Assembly (NCBI GenBank): GCA_022771205.1
Contig: JALFCF010000001.1
Span: forward strand, 194,663 to 258,662
DNA length: 64,000 bases
Direction: 5' to 3'
From: Mycoplasmatota bacterium
Lineage (GTDB): Bacteria > Bacillota_I > Bacilli_A > RF39 > UBA660
In this document: piece after piece, positions 28,389-37,811 of the stretch
Layout of the letters: each line of letters starts with the position of its first letter
Position numbering within the stretch: the stretch's first letter is position 1
The notes under the pieces: generated by a model
Database searches by the model: none
What the model was told of the DNA's origin: nothing
What the model saw: the letters and a program-made list of their open reading frames with translations, nothing else
Made by a program: the position numbers and the translations under genes

Positions 28389-29039
28389 ATGAAGAAAGTA
28401 ACAATACCAAAATATACATTAGCAGAAGAATTGATTAATTCTATTTCTCATGGAATAGGAGTTTTATTAGGAATAATAGCTTTAGTGTTGACTGTTGTTT
28501 GTTCAGCAAGAAACCATAATACGATAGGAATTGTATCATCTTGTATTTATGGAAGTACTATGATTATTATGTATTTGGTTAGTTGCCTATATCATGCTTT
28601 AAGTCCTAAATTAAAGGCTAAAAAAGTATTTAGAGTATTAGACCATTGCGATATCTATTTATTTATTGCTGGATGTTATACTCCTTATTGTTTAAGTTTA
28701 ATTGGTGGAAAAATGGGATGGATAATCTTTAGTATTATTTGGATAAGTGCCATAGTTGGAGTGTTATTAAACGCAATCGATTTAGAAAAATTTCAAGTTC
28801 CCTCAACAATTATGTATTTAATTATGGGCTGGATGATTATCTTTTCATATAATAGTATTTCGACTTTGTTACCAAAAGCAGGCCTAGTGTTATTGATATC
28901 AGGAGGTATAGCTTATACAATAGGTGCAATTCTTTATGCTATTGGCTCAAAGAAAAGGTATTTTCATTCTGTTTTCCACTTCTTTGTATTAGCAGGAACA
29001 ACATTACAATTTTTTAGTATTTTACTTTATACAATTTAA
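28389..29039 (+). CDS. Hemolysin III-family (PAQR) membrane protein
   Basis: 216 residues with seven hydrophobic helices. It has the family's N-terminal EELINSISHGIG, the SCLYHAL motif, a DHCDIY segment and a C-terminal HSVFHFFV histidine pair. These conserved Asp and His residues form the PAQR zinc site. Family members act in membrane-lipid homeostasis; the haemolytic label is historical. RBS CGAGGAGGAATT precedes the ATG. Confidence 0.88.
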   Translation: MKKVTIPKYTLAEELINSISHGIGVLLGIIALVLTVVCSARNHNTIGIVSSCIYGSTMIIMYLVSCLYHALSPKLKAKKVFRVLDHCDIYLFIAGCYTPYCLSLIGGKMGWIIFSIIWISAIVGVLLNAIDLEKFQVPSTIMYLIMGWMIIFSYNSISTLLPKAGLVLLISGGIAYTIGAILYAIGSKKRYFHSVFHFFVLAGTTLQFFSILLYTI

Positions 29040-29040
29040 T

Positions 29041-29069
29041 GAGAAAACCCATCGTTTTCTCTTTTTTTC
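29041..29069 (+). terminator. Intrinsic terminator after the hemolysin III gene
   Basis: GAGAAAAC / GTTTTCTC hairpin with a T-run. Confidence 0.88.
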
Positions 29070-29078
29070 ATAAAATAG

Positions 29079-29087
29079 TGATATAAT
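29079..29087 (+). promoter_or_regulatory. Extended -10 promoter for the ABC transporter
   Basis: TGATATAAT with the hexamer at 29082-29087. Confidence 0.6.
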
Positions 29088-29111
29088 ACCAGTATAGATA
29101 GGAGGGATAAT

Positions 29112-29813
29112 ATGGCCTATATAGAGTTTAAAAATGTTAGTAAAATTTATGGAGAAAAAGAATCACTCGTAAAAGCATTAGATAATACTTCATTTTCTAT
29201 TGAAAAAGGAGAATTAGTTGTAATATTGGGACCATCAGGAGCGGGAAAGACTACTGCATTAAATATTCTAGGAGGAATGGATAAAGCAACTTCAGGAACA
29301 GTAACTATTGATAATAAGGATATTACAAAATTTTCAAACAAGGAGCTAATTAAATATCGAAGAACAGATATTGGTTTTGTTTTTCAGTTTTATAATTTAG
29401 TACAAAATCTTACTGCTAAAGAAAATGTAGAATTAGCAACAGAAATATGTAAAAAGCACTTATCGCCAGTAAAAACATTAAAAGCAGTAGGATTAGAAAA
29501 CAGATTAAATAATTTTCCATCTCAATTATCCGGTGGAGAGCAACAACGTGTTGCAATAGCTAGAGCAGTTGCTAAAAACCCTAAAATTCTACTAGCTGAT
29601 GAACCAACAGGAGCTCTAGATGATGAAACAGGAAAACAGATTTTAAAAGTATTAGAGAACTTATCAAGAAAAGATAAAATGACCGTAATCATTATCACTC
29701 ACAACAGTGCGATTGCTCCAATTGCAGACAAAATTATTAGATTTAAAAATGGTAAAGCTGAATCGACTACTATAAATAAGAATCCACAAAAAGTAGAGGA
29801 TATTAATTGGTAA
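29112..29813 (+). CDS. ABC transporter ATP-binding protein (MacB/LolD type)
   Basis: 233 residues with Walker [10 protein letters not shown]-loop FVFQFYNL, signature LSGGEQQR, Walker B ILLADEP and an H-loop in VIIITHN. The motifs and length fit the MacB/LolD/FtsE-like class that pairs with FtsX-type permeases. It overlaps the permease start (stop TAA and ATG share an A). Start follows GGAGGGATAAT. Confidence 0.9.
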   Translation: MAYIEFKNVSKIYGEKESLVKALDNTSFSIEKGELVVILGPSGAGKTTALNILGGMDKATSGTVTIDNKDITKFSNKELIKYRRTDIGFVFQFYNLVQNLTAKENVELATEICKKHLSPVKTLKAVGLENRLNNFPSQLSGGEQQRVAIARAVAKNPKILLADEPTGALDDETGKQILKVLENLSRKDKMTVIIITHNSAIAPIADKIIRFKNGKAESTTINKNPQKVEDINW

Positions 29814-32158
29814 TGAAAAAGTTATTAAAAGAAACCATTGTCTGCATGGTAAAAACGAGTAAAAGATTCATATCTATTCTAGTAATTGTATTACTAGGAG
29901 TAGGATTTTTTGCGGGTATTAGAGCTGTTGCTCCAGATATGAAAAACACATTAGATGATTATTACGAAAAGACTAATATGTATGATATTTATATTGCATC
30001 CAATTATGGAATAAGAGAAGATATAATTGATAAATTACAAAAAAAATATGACATAGAAGCTGTCTATAATTTTGATGCAATTACTACTAAAAAAGAAGAC
30101 TATGCTACGAAGATTATTTCTTATGATAAAAATAATCAAATAAATACTCCCAAACTAGTTAAAGGTAAAATGCCAGAAGCTATTGATGAAGTAGTAATAG
30201 ATAATCATTATAGAAATGAAATTAAAATGGGGGATAAACTTACAATAGATTCAGAACTAATAAAAAATAATACCGTTACAGTAACGGGATATGTAGAAAG
30301 TCCACTATATATTTCAGCAGAAAGAGATTCCACTAATTTATTATCCGGAACTATTGACTATTATTTATATATGAATGATGACAATATTATAAGTCCAGTA
30401 AAAACTGCCGCTTATATTAAATTAAATACAGATGAAAGTAGATTTAGTAAAAAATATGAAGAAATAGTCAAAACTGCTAAAAAAGATATTAAAAAGACTT
30501 TAAAAGAGGAAAAACAAACAGATGAAAAATGGTATGTTTTAGATATTGATTCTAATGCTGGATTTTATCAATATGAACAAGATACTCAAAGAATAGATAA
30601 TGTAGCTAAAGTCTTTCCGTTAGTATTCTTTATAGTTGCTGTCCTAATTTGTTTAACAACTATGACTCGTATGGTAGAAGAAGAACGTAGTCAAATAGGA
30701 ACATTAAAAGCTTTGGGATACAGTGATATTTCTATCATGTTTAAATATATTTTATATGCAGCTCTTGCTACAATTATTGGATCCATGATAGGTGTTGCAA
30801 TTGGTTATAGAATACTACCCGATCTTTGTTTTGAAATGTATAAAAACATGTATCGTCTAGGAAATATAAAATTAAGTTATTATTCATCTCTTACTTTTCA
30901 AGGTATGATGATAGCACTCCTTTGTACTCTTGGAGCAACAATTTATACTTGTAGAAAAACTCTAAAAGAATCACCTGCTAACTTACTAAGACCAGTAGCA
31001 CCACCTCCGGGGAAAAGAGTACTTTTAGAACGAATTAAACTTGTTTGGAATCATCTATCTTTTTCATATAAAGTGACTGTTAGAAATGTTTTTCGCTATA
31101 AAAAAAGATTTTTAATGACAATTATTGGTATTGCTGGATGTACAGGATTAATTTTAGCTGGTTTTGGTCTAAAAGATTGTATTGTAAAAATGGTACCACA
31201 TCAATATGAAGATATATTTAGTTACCAAGCAAAGATTAACTTAAATGAAGAAAAAACAAATGAAACTATAGACAAGATAAAAGAAAACAAGCAGATTAAA
31301 GATATATTAGAAGTTCACGAGGAGTCTATTACAATTGATAATAAAGATACTAATCAATCAGTGACCTTAGTTATTCCAAAGGATAATCCAAAAGAATTTA
31401 TTAAACTTCAAGACCGAAAAACAGAAGAACAATATAATTTAACAGATGGTCTAATTATTACAGAAAAATTAGCAAAACTTCTAGAAGTAGAAGAAAATGA
31501 TATTTTAAAGTTTAGTGGTACTGATACATATAAAGAAAAGGTAGCACATATTACAGAAAATTATTTATTTCATTATATTTATTTACCAAAATCTTCATAC
31601 AAACAAGATGAATATAATACTGTATTAATAAAAACAAAAAATATGACAGAAAAAGAAGAAAAAGAATTAGCAAATGAATTAAAGGAAATTCCAGGAGTAT
31701 CTAGTATAACTTTTACTTCATCAACAAGACATGTTTTTGATGATACTATGGATAGTTTTGCCTATGTTTCATTAATTTTGATTGTATCAGCTGGTGCTTT
31801 AGCTTTTGTTGTTTTATATAACTTATCAAGCGTTAATATTAGTGAGAGACGTCGTGAGTTAGCAACAATTAAGGTATTAGGTTTCTATGATAAAGAAGTT
31901 TATCAATATATTAATAGAGAAAATACTATTCTAACATTGATAGGAATATTATTAGGATTAGGAACAGGAAATATTTTAACAATGTATATTATTAAAACAT
32001 GTGAAATAGATATGTTAATGTTTGATACGACTATTGCTTGGCCTAGTTATCTATATGCAATTTTAATAACTATGTCTTTTGCAATACTAGTAAATATAAT
32101 CTTATATTTTTCTCTAAAGAAAATTGATATGATTGAATCACTGAAGAGTATAGAATAG
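29813..32158 (+). CDS. FtsX-family ABC transporter permease
   Basis: About 781 residues in two FtsX units. TM1 is near residue 20, followed by a large extracytoplasmic domain with several beta strands. Three helices lie between about 265 and 385, a second anchor near 430, a second extracytoplasmic domain, and three helices in the last 135 residues. Conserved RSQIGTLKALG and RRELATIKVLG coupling helices are present in the two halves. Such MacB-like exporters move lipopeptides, antibiotics or envelope factors. An in-frame TTG at 29807 has a better-spaced GAGG; the ATG at 29813 overlaps the stop (TAATG). Which is used is unclear. Confidence 0.88.
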   Translation: MKKLLKETIVCMVKTSKRFISILVIVLLGVGFFAGIRAVAPDMKNTLDDYYEKTNMYDIYIASNYGIREDIIDKLQKKYDIEAVYNFDAITTKKEDYATKIISYDKNNQINTPKLVKGKMPEAIDEVVIDNHYRNEIKMGDKLTIDSELIKNNTVTVTGYVESPLYISAERDSTNLLSGTIDYYLYMNDDNIISPVKTAAYIKLNTDESRFSKKYEEIVKTAKKDIKKTLKEEKQTDEKWYVLDIDSNAGFYQYEQDTQRIDNVAKVFPLVFFIVAVLICLTTMTRMVEEERSQIGTLKALGYSDISIMFKYILYAALATIIGSMIGVAIGYRILPDLCFEMYKNMYRLGNIKLSYYSSLTFQGMMIALLCTLGATIYTCRKTLKESPANLLRPVAPPPGKRVLLERIKLVWNHLSFSYKVTVRNVFRYKKRFLMTIIGIAGCTGLILAGFGLKDCIVKMVPHQYEDIFSYQAKINLNEEKTNETIDKIKENKQIKDILEVHEESITIDNKDTNQSVTLVIPKDNPKEFIKLQDRKTEEQYNLTDGLIITEKLAKLLEVEENDILKFSGTDTYKEKVAHITENYLFHYIYLPKSSYKQDEYNTVLIKTKNMTEKEEKELANELKEIPGVSSITFTSSTRHVFDDTMDSFAYVSLILIVSAGALAFVVLYNLSSVNISERRRELATIKVLGFYDKEVYQYINRENTILTLIGILLGLGTGNILTMYIIKTCEIDMLMFDTTIAWPSYLYAILITMSFAILVNIILYFSLKKIDMIESLKSIE

Positions 32159-32312
32159 GTACAAAATAGTATTAGATATATTTTAAAATTATCTCTTTTA
32201 ATTGACAGTATTATTTATAAATAACACAAGAAGAAGTTAGCCATTAGATGAGTAAGGATGGCTACTTTAACACCTTTTTTATAATTTTCATGACTTGTTT
32301 CAATAAATACTA
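32159..32312. other. Noncoding stretch with one hairpin
   Basis: After the permease stop this AT-rich segment has no convincing ORF. It holds one inverted repeat, TAGCCAT at 32238-32244 with ATGGCTA at 32258-32264, and a T-run 12 bases later. It could be a weak terminator for the ABC operon. Confidence 0.4.
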
Positions 32313-32594
32313 ATGAGATTTGAAAATGGAGAAGAAAGGTTTCAAGAAATGCAAGAATTCCGTTTTGAAAGAATATATGATAATACTAAAAAAGAAATAA
32401 ATTTTAAAAATAATAGGTTATCATTATGTACAAAAGCTGATTTTAGTTTTTTATACATATTGACTAGATTAAGTTAACAAGAAAAAGAAGTCTTTAATGA
32501 TAAAGGATACTTTAGAGCTAAGACTTCTATTGCTCATGAAGTATTAGAAACAACAAAAGAATCTCGTGAAAAAGTATTAGAATTATATAGATAA
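32313..32594 (+). pseudogene. Remnant ORF with an in-frame stop
   Basis: From ATG at 32313 one frame runs 93 codons to TAA at 32592-32594, with a single in-frame TAA at 32475-32477. Codon use and amino-acid content on both sides (FRFERIYDNTKKEINF, then FRAKTSIAHEVLETTKESRE) look protein-like. It reads as a decayed small gene. No family recognised and no SD at the ATG. Confidence 0.5.
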
Positions 32595-32606
32595 TATGCA
32601 ACCCCC

Positions 32607-32656
32607 AAGAAAAACAGTATAATATATTCCATCATTGATTACCGTTTTTCTTTTAC
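32607..32656 (+). terminator. Hairpin with A/T-rich stem, terminator-like
   Basis: AAGAAAAAC at 32607-32615 pairs with GTTTTTCTT at 32644-32652, enclosing about 28 bases. Confidence 0.5.
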
Positions 32657-32693
32657 AAAAAACAAGTATTAAATATATTTATACTTGTTTTTT
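32657..32693. terminator. Bidirectional terminator
   Basis: A perfect palindrome of AAAAAACAAGTAT and ATACTTGTTTTTT around an 11-base loop, downstream of the minus-strand sortase gene. Confidence 0.88.
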
Positions 32694-32710
32694 ATTAAAA
32701 TTATATAATT

Positions 32711-33571
32711 TTATTTTGGCTGTTGTTTTATTAGTTTTCCTTGAACTACTATTCTACCTCCGTTATTATTTTGACAAGTAGATAGAGTAATAACTTTATC
32801 ATTAATATTAATGTTAGTATTGATAGGAGTTATATTTCTTTCTTTCATAGTAGAAAGCCAAATTTCTTTTTTTTCGTTTGTTGAAAAAGCTGGAGTGATA
32901 TAGTAACTTTCACTTTCTATTGTATAAATAGAAAATATTTGATAAACAAAATTAGTGCTTGGCGTAGAAATTTGAATTACATAATTACTTTTATCACTTT
33001 GCCATTTATCGGTTAAAGTATCTTTTAAAGAGCCAAAAACAGTTTTATTAACTCTACCATGTCCATAAATAATTGTGTTATCATCAGAAAAATTACTAGA
33101 ATTACGATAATCCATATAGACCCAACCAGCATCATTTTTACTTTTATCAAAAGCATGATTTAAATAATATTGATTATCATTTGCTTGTACAATAGGATAG
33201 TTGATATTTGTGTTTGGTATATGAATAAAGGCAACAGTATCAGGATTTTTATTTAAAAGCTTAGAAAAATCAATATCATAGAATGGAATATTTATATAAT
33301 ACCAATAATCACTATCTGTTTCTGATGGAGGATTAATCAATTTACCTTGTTCTTTTTTTTCAACTGGTTGAACATTGTTTTCAATAATTTCTTCAATTTT
33401 TTTTACGTTCCTATTATCTTTGTTCCAATTAAAGAGTGTAGAACATGAGTATATTATCATGGTTATAAAAACAATTAATAATACTATAAAAAACCAAAGA
33501 CGTGGTCTTAATCTTCTTTTTTTTCGCCTTAATTTCTGTTGATATTGTTCACGATTTATATATGCTTTCAT
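32711..33571 (-). CDS. srtB: Class B sortase
   Basis: 286 residues. A single N-terminal membrane helix (about 25-47) leads to a sortase domain with catalytic His in IYGHGR, Cys266 in TLSTC and Arg273 in GGRIVV. The extra N-terminal helices and long loop between the catalytic His and Cys fit class B (SrtB). Sortases cleave a C-terminal sorting motif and join the protein to peptidoglycan. It is divergent from a protein with an NPDTA sorting signal, which is its likely substrate. RBS GGGAGGTGGACT precedes the ATG. Confidence 0.9.
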   Translation of the reverse strand: MKAYINREQYQQKLRRKKRRLRPRLWFFIVLLIVFITMIIYSCSTLFNWNKDNRNVKKIEEIIENNVQPVEKKEQGKLINPPSETDSDYWYYINIPFYDIDFSKLLNKNPDTVAFIHIPNTNINYPIVQANDNQYYLNHAFDKSKNDAGWVYMDYRNSSNFSDDNTIIYGHGRVNKTVFGSLKDTLTDKWQSDKSNYVIQISTPSTNFVYQIFSIYTIESESYYITPAFSTNEKKEIWLSTMKERNITPINTNININDKVITLSTCQNNNGGRIVVQGKLIKQQPK

Positions 33572-33585
33572 AGTCCACCTCCCAT

Positions 33586-33596
33586 AAATTATATCA
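33586..33596 (-). promoter_or_regulatory. Extended -10 promoter for the sortase gene
   Basis: On the minus strand TGATATAAT lies 17 to 22 bases before the start codon; the -10 hexamer is at 33588-33593. Confidence 0.55.
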
Positions 33597-33677
33597 CGAC
33601 TGTAAAGAAAAGATTATAAAAATGACAAAAGAGTAATAAAAGACAAAATTAGACGTTTTTTTTATAGAAATAGATGG

Positions 33678-33683
33678 TATAAT
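33678..33683 (+). promoter_or_regulatory. -10 element for the NPDTA surface protein
   Basis: TATAAT about 28 bases before the ATG; the -35 region is a poor T-run. Confidence 0.5.
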
Positions 33684-33710
33684 TAAAATAGCCAAAGAAA
33701 GGATGATGAT

Positions 33711-34973
33711 ATGAAAAAGGCAATATTTTTTGTTATTATGATGGTTGCTAGTATGTTTATCGCGCCAACTATATATGCGTTAGATAATGCAGTTGCTAAA
33801 GTTGGTGATGTAGAATATACTACAGTGCAAGAAGCTATCAACAACGCAAACGGCAAAACAGTAACATTATTAAAAGATGTTACAGAAAGTGTAACAATTG
33901 CTAAGGATTCTACAGTTACTTTAGATTTAGCTGGATACACTTTAACAAACAAGGAAGGAAGTCATACAGTTACTAATAAGGGTACACTTACCATTACCGG
34001 AAATGGTACATTAGATAATGTATCTCATGGAAAAGGGGCTTTAGTAAATAACGGAACAGCTACTTTAGTAAATGGTACATTAACTCGTTCTAAAGAAGCC
34101 GGTACTGATCCAAAAACTAGTGGTGGAAATTCATGGTACGTATTAGACAACAATGGTGGAACATTCAATATGGAAGGTGGTAAAGTTTTAGGAACTTCTG
34201 GATTTAGTTCAGCAATTCGTAATCTAGAAGCTACTTTCAATATGAAAGGTGGAGAAATCGTTAATGGTTTCATAGCTTTAAAGAATGATGACAACGGTAT
34301 TATTAATATGACTGGTGGAATAATTACTACAGAAAATGAAACTGGTAGTGCTATTCAAAACTGGGGTCAATTAGCAATGACTGGTGGAACTTTAAATGCC
34401 AAATCAGAAGGTTCAAAAGCAATTTATACATTAAGTTGGGATGACAAATATAATCAAGTAAGTACTGTTATTTCCGATAATGCAATCATTAATGGTGATG
34501 TAAAAATTGACTATGATAGAAGTTTTAATCCAACTAAAATGCCTGAATTCACTGTAAATGGTGGAACTATCAATGGTGATATTGAAGATGTTGTAGGTGG
34601 GAAAATTACTATTACAGCAGGTAAAGTTACTGGTGAAGTAACAGGAAAAGGCGAAGTTGCAATCGCTAAAGCTGATTATACTAAAATTAATGCTTTAATT
34701 GATAAGGCAAACAAACTTAATAAAGATTTATATACAGAAGAATCATTAAAGAAATTAACTGTAGCAATTAATGCAGTTCAATATGATAAAACAATTTTAG
34801 AACAAGACGAAGTAAATAAAATGGCAGCAGATATAGAAAGTGCTTTGGCTGCACTAGAAGAAGTAAAAGCTGCAAACCCTGATACAGCAGATATTAATAT
34901 AGTAACATTATTAGTTATAATGATTACTGGAACATTTGGATTAGGGTATACAATTAAAAAAAGATTTAATTAA
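33711..34973 (+). CDS. Sortase-anchored beta-helix surface protein (NPDTA signal)
   Basis: 420 residues. A signal peptide (1-23, ending near IYALD) is followed by a short beta unit with VGDVEYTTVQEAINNANG, then repeated NMEGGKV / NMTGGII / AMTGGTL strands (about 60-300), a pattern of right-handed beta-helix adhesins. A helical stalk follows (about 320-385). The C-terminus is a sorting signal: NPDTA at 389-393, a hydrophobic segment and KKRFN. NPxT motifs are class B/D-type sortase substrates, and a class B sortase is divergently adjacent. Start after GAAAGGATGATGAT. Confidence 0.85.
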   Translation: MKKAIFFVIMMVASMFIAPTIYALDNAVAKVGDVEYTTVQEAINNANGKTVTLLKDVTESVTIAKDSTVTLDLAGYTLTNKEGSHTVTNKGTLTITGNGTLDNVSHGKGALVNNGTATLVNGTLTRSKEAGTDPKTSGGNSWYVLDNNGGTFNMEGGKVLGTSGFSSAIRNLEATFNMKGGEIVNGFIALKNDDNGIINMTGGIITTENETGSAIQNWGQLAMTGGTLNAKSEGSKAIYTLSWDDKYNQVSTVISDNAIINGDVKIDYDRSFNPTKMPEFTVNGGTINGDIEDVVGGKITITAGKVTGEVTGKGEVAIAKADYTKINALIDKANKLNKDLYTEESLKKLTVAINAVQYDKTILEQDEVNKMAADIESALAALEEVKAANPDTADINIVTLLVIMITGTFGLGYTIKKRFN

Positions 34974-34994
34974 TAAATCATAATAACAAGTAGA

Positions 34995-35017
34995 AAAGGT
35001 TGAAATACCTTTTTTAT
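34995..35017 (+). terminator. Intrinsic terminator after the surface protein
   Basis: AAAAGGT, loop TGAAAT, ACCTTTTTT. Confidence 0.78.
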
Positions 35018-35076
35018 TTTAGTCTTTAAAAATACCTTGTTTTGATATATAATGATTAAGATAGGAGAGATATGAT

Positions 35077-37413
35077 ATGGCAACACTTACAAAAAAAGAA
35101 TTAAAATTAATGGATGAATATTTCCGTGTATTAAACTATATATCAGTAGGACAACTATATTTATTAGATAATCCACTATTAAAAAAACCACTAGCAAATA
35201 GTGATGTAAAACCAAATGTAGTAGGGCATTGGGGTACTGCACCTAGTCAAAACTTTATTTATATGCATTTAAATAGAATAATAAAAAAATATAACTTAAA
35301 AATGATTTATATATCAGGGCCAGGACATGGTGGAGAAGCAATGATTGCTAATAACTATGTAGATGGAACTTACACAAAATTTTATCCAAATATTACAGAA
35401 GATGAATTAGGTTTAAAAAGATTATTTAAACAATTTAGTTTTCCTGGTGGAGTATCTTCACATGTTGCTCCCGAAACACCAGGATCTATCCATGAAGGTG
35501 GAGAATTAGGGTATAGTTTAGCTCATGCAGCAGGTGCAGTATTAGATAATAAGGGATTAATTGCTGCATGTGTTATTGGAGATGGTGAAGCAGAAACTGG
35601 ACCACTAGCAACATCATGGAATATTAATAAATTTTTAAATTTAGAAACAGATGGTTATGTATTACCAATTCTTCATAGAAATGGTTATAAAATTTCAAAT
35701 CCAACTGTTCTTGGTAGAATGACAGAAGAGGAATTAGAAGATTTCTTTTATGGTCATGGATGGAAACCTTATTTTGTTACTGCAACAGATACTCAAAAAG
35801 CCCATGAAGAAATGGCAAAAACTCTAGATAAAATAGTAAAAGAAATTAATAGTTTAAAGGGAAGAGCAACTACTGATCATGAGTGGCCAATGCTTGTATT
35901 AACAACGCCTAAAGGCTGGACTGGACCAAAAGAAATAGAAGAAAAACAAATTGAAGGTAGTTTTAGAGCTCATCAAGTACCAATAACAATTACAAGAGAT
36001 AATCCGATGAATCTTCCTTTATTAGAAAAATGGTTAAAAAGTTATCATCCTGAAGAATTATTCGATGACAAAGGAAGAGTAAAAAAAGAAATAAGAGAGC
36101 TTGCCCCAACACCATCAAAATGTATGGGAAAAAGTGAGTTTGCAAATGGTGGAGTATTGCTAAAAGAAATTATTACACCAAATTGGGAAAACTATACTGT
36201 AGCAGTACCAACACCAGGTAGCACCGAAAAACAAGATATGATTGAACTTGGAAACTATATTAGAGATTTATTTGTATTAAATAAAGAAAATAAAAATTTC
36301 CGTATTTTTGGACCAGATGAAGCGCTTTCTAATCGCCTAAATCATATCTTTGAAAAAGAAAATAGAACTTGGAACTCTAAAATTTACAAAACAGATGAAT
36401 TCTTATCTCCAACAGGAAGAGTGATGGATTCCTACTTATCAGAACATGTTTGTGAAGGGATGCTAGAAGGATACTTACTAACTGGAAGATTTGGAATGAT
36501 TCATAGTTATGAAGCTTTTATTCGTATTGTTGATTCTATGATTTCACAGCATGCTAAATGGTTAAAAGTAACAAAAGAAATTGCTTGGAGAGCACCAATT
36601 GCTTCCCTAAACGTTTTATTAACATCACATGTCTTCCAACAAGATCACAATGGTTACACTCACCAAGATCCAGGATTTTTGAACCATCTAGCAACCAAAA
36701 AAAGCGATATTATAAGAATTTATTTACCACCAGATACTAATTGTTTATTATCTTGTTTTGATCACTGTATAAAAACAAAGAATAAAATAAATGCTATTGT
36801 AGCCAGTAAACATCCACGTCCTCAATGGTTAACAAAAGAACAAGCAAAAGTTCATTGTACAAAAGGAATTGGTATCTGGGACTTTGCTAGTAATGATAAT
36901 GGAAAGCCTGATATTATTATGGCTTGCTGCGGAGAGACTCCAACATTAGAAACGATGGCTGCAGTTGATATTTTAAGAAGTTGTGTAAAAGACATTAAAA
37001 TTAGAGTAATTAATGTAGTAGATTTAATGAAACTAGCACCAAGAATAAAGCATCCTCATGGACTAACAGAAGAAGAATATGACAAGTTATTTACTAAAGA
37101 TACACCAGTAATATTTAACTTCCACGGATATCCATCATTAATTGAACAATTAACCTATAGAAGAACAAACAGAAATATGTATATCCACGGATATATGGAA
37201 GAAGGAACTATCACTACAACCTTTGATATTAGAGTCCAAAATGAAATAGACCGCTTCCACTTAGTTATGGATGCTATAAGACATATACCAAGATATGAAA
37301 AAACAAGAGATGTTTTAATTAAATGGTGTGAAGATATGTTAAAACAACATAAATCATACATTAGGCAAAATGGTGAAGATATGCCATATATTAAAAATTG
37401 GAGATGGAAATAA
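35077..37413 (+). CDS. xfp: Phosphoketolase (Xfp)
   Basis: 778-aa thiamine-diphosphate enzyme. It has the N-terminal GHWGTAPS motif, SGPGHGG, FPGGVSSHVAPETPGSIHEGGELGYSL (split across the family signature), CVIGDGEAETGPLA with the GDG-type ThDP site, and a C-terminal FNFHGYP. It cleaves xylulose-5-phosphate or fructose-6-phosphate with phosphate to acetyl-phosphate plus glyceraldehyde-3-phosphate or erythrose-4-phosphate, yielding ATP through acetate kinase. Length is standard (about 790). It is a stand-alone gene with a terminator behind it. Confidence 0.95.
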   Translation: MATLTKKELKLMDEYFRVLNYISVGQLYLLDNPLLKKPLANSDVKPNVVGHWGTAPSQNFIYMHLNRIIKKYNLKMIYISGPGHGGEAMIANNYVDGTYTKFYPNITEDELGLKRLFKQFSFPGGVSSHVAPETPGSIHEGGELGYSLAHAAGAVLDNKGLIAACVIGDGEAETGPLATSWNINKFLNLETDGYVLPILHRNGYKISNPTVLGRMTEEELEDFFYGHGWKPYFVTATDTQKAHEEMAKTLDKIVKEINSLKGRATTDHEWPMLVLTTPKGWTGPKEIEEKQIEGSFRAHQVPITITRDNPMNLPLLEKWLKSYHPEELFDDKGRVKKEIRELAPTPSKCMGKSEFANGGVLLKEIITPNWENYTVAVPTPGSTEKQDMIELGNYIRDLFVLNKENKNFRIFGPDEALSNRLNHIFEKENRTWNSKIYKTDEFLSPTGRVMDSYLSEHVCEGMLEGYLLTGRFGMIHSYEAFIRIVDSMISQHAKWLKVTKEIAWRAPIASLNVLLTSHVFQQDHNGYTHQDPGFLNHLATKKSDIIRIYLPPDTNCLLSCFDHCIKTKNKINAIVASKHPRPQWLTKEQAKVHCTKGIGIWDFASNDNGKPDIIMACCGETPTLETMAAVDILRSCVKDIKIRVINVVDLMKLAPRIKHPHGLTEEEYDKLFTKDTPVIFNFHGYPSLIEQLTYRRTNRNMYIHGYMEEGTITTTFDIRVQNEIDRFHLVMDAIRHIPRYEKTRDVLIKWCEDMLKQHKSYIRQNGEDMPYIKNWRWK

Positions 37414-37434
37414 AGATACTTTGTGTCTTTTTTT
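37412..37434 (+). terminator. Intrinsic terminator after the phosphoketolase gene
   Basis: AAAGATAC, loop TTT, GTGTCTTT plus a T-run. Confidence 0.75.
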
Positions 37435-37454
37435 TAGAGATTCTCCTAATAATT

Positions 37455-37463
37455 TGTTATAAT
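37455..37463 (+). promoter_or_regulatory. Extended -10 promoter
   Basis: TGTTATAAT with the hexamer at 37458-37463, upstream of the phasin-like gene. Confidence 0.55.
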
Positions 37464-37502
37464 AGAAATATAGATAAGAAAATAAAAAAGGAGATGGAAT
37501 TT

Positions 37503-37811
37503 ATGAAAGAAGAATTAAAAAATATTTTTTTAATGGGATTAGGGGCAATGTCTATGACAAATGATAAGGCTCAGGAATTAAAGAAAGAATTATTAGCTAA
37601 AGGGGAAGAAATGTTAGAAAAAGGTAAAGTTGCTAATGAAGAATTAAAACATAACATCAAAGAAACATTAAAAGAAAATGTAACAGTAGTAGTGGAAGAA
37701 GATATCACTAAAGAAAAATTACAAGAAAAAGTAAAATCATTAAGTAAAGAAGAAAAAGAGGAGCTACTAAAATTATTGAAAGAAGAAACTAAAAATAAAA
37801 ATGAAAAATAG
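37503..37811 (+). CDS. Phasin/PhaF-like coiled-coil protein
   Basis: About 102 residues. A short hydrophobic N-terminus (IFLMGLGAMSM) is followed by a long amphipathic, Lys/Glu-rich helix, as in the small 'PHA granule-associated' proteins of Bacillota. RBS AAAGGAGATGGAATTT sets the start at 37503. It overlaps the UbiB-like gene by 11 bases, so they are a coupled pair. A PHA role is doubtful because no PHA synthase is nearby. Confidence 0.7.
   Translation: MKEELKNIFLMGLGAMSMTNDKAQELKKELLAKGEEMLEKGKVANEELKHNIKETLKENVTVVVEEDITKEKLQEKVKSLSKEEKEELLKLLKEETKNKNEK

Noticed and set aside
30916-30940. Fourth CIRCE-like site
   Set aside because: Only a left half-site (AGCACTC) lies within the permease coding region; there is no right arm.
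32202-32224. Sigma-A promoter after the ABC permease
   Set aside because: TTGACA is present, but no -10 lies 16-18 bases on and no sound gene follows.
37398-37502. N-terminal extension of the phasin-like protein
   Set aside because: It runs back into the phosphoketolase terminator; the AAAGGAGATGG SD fixes the start at 37503.
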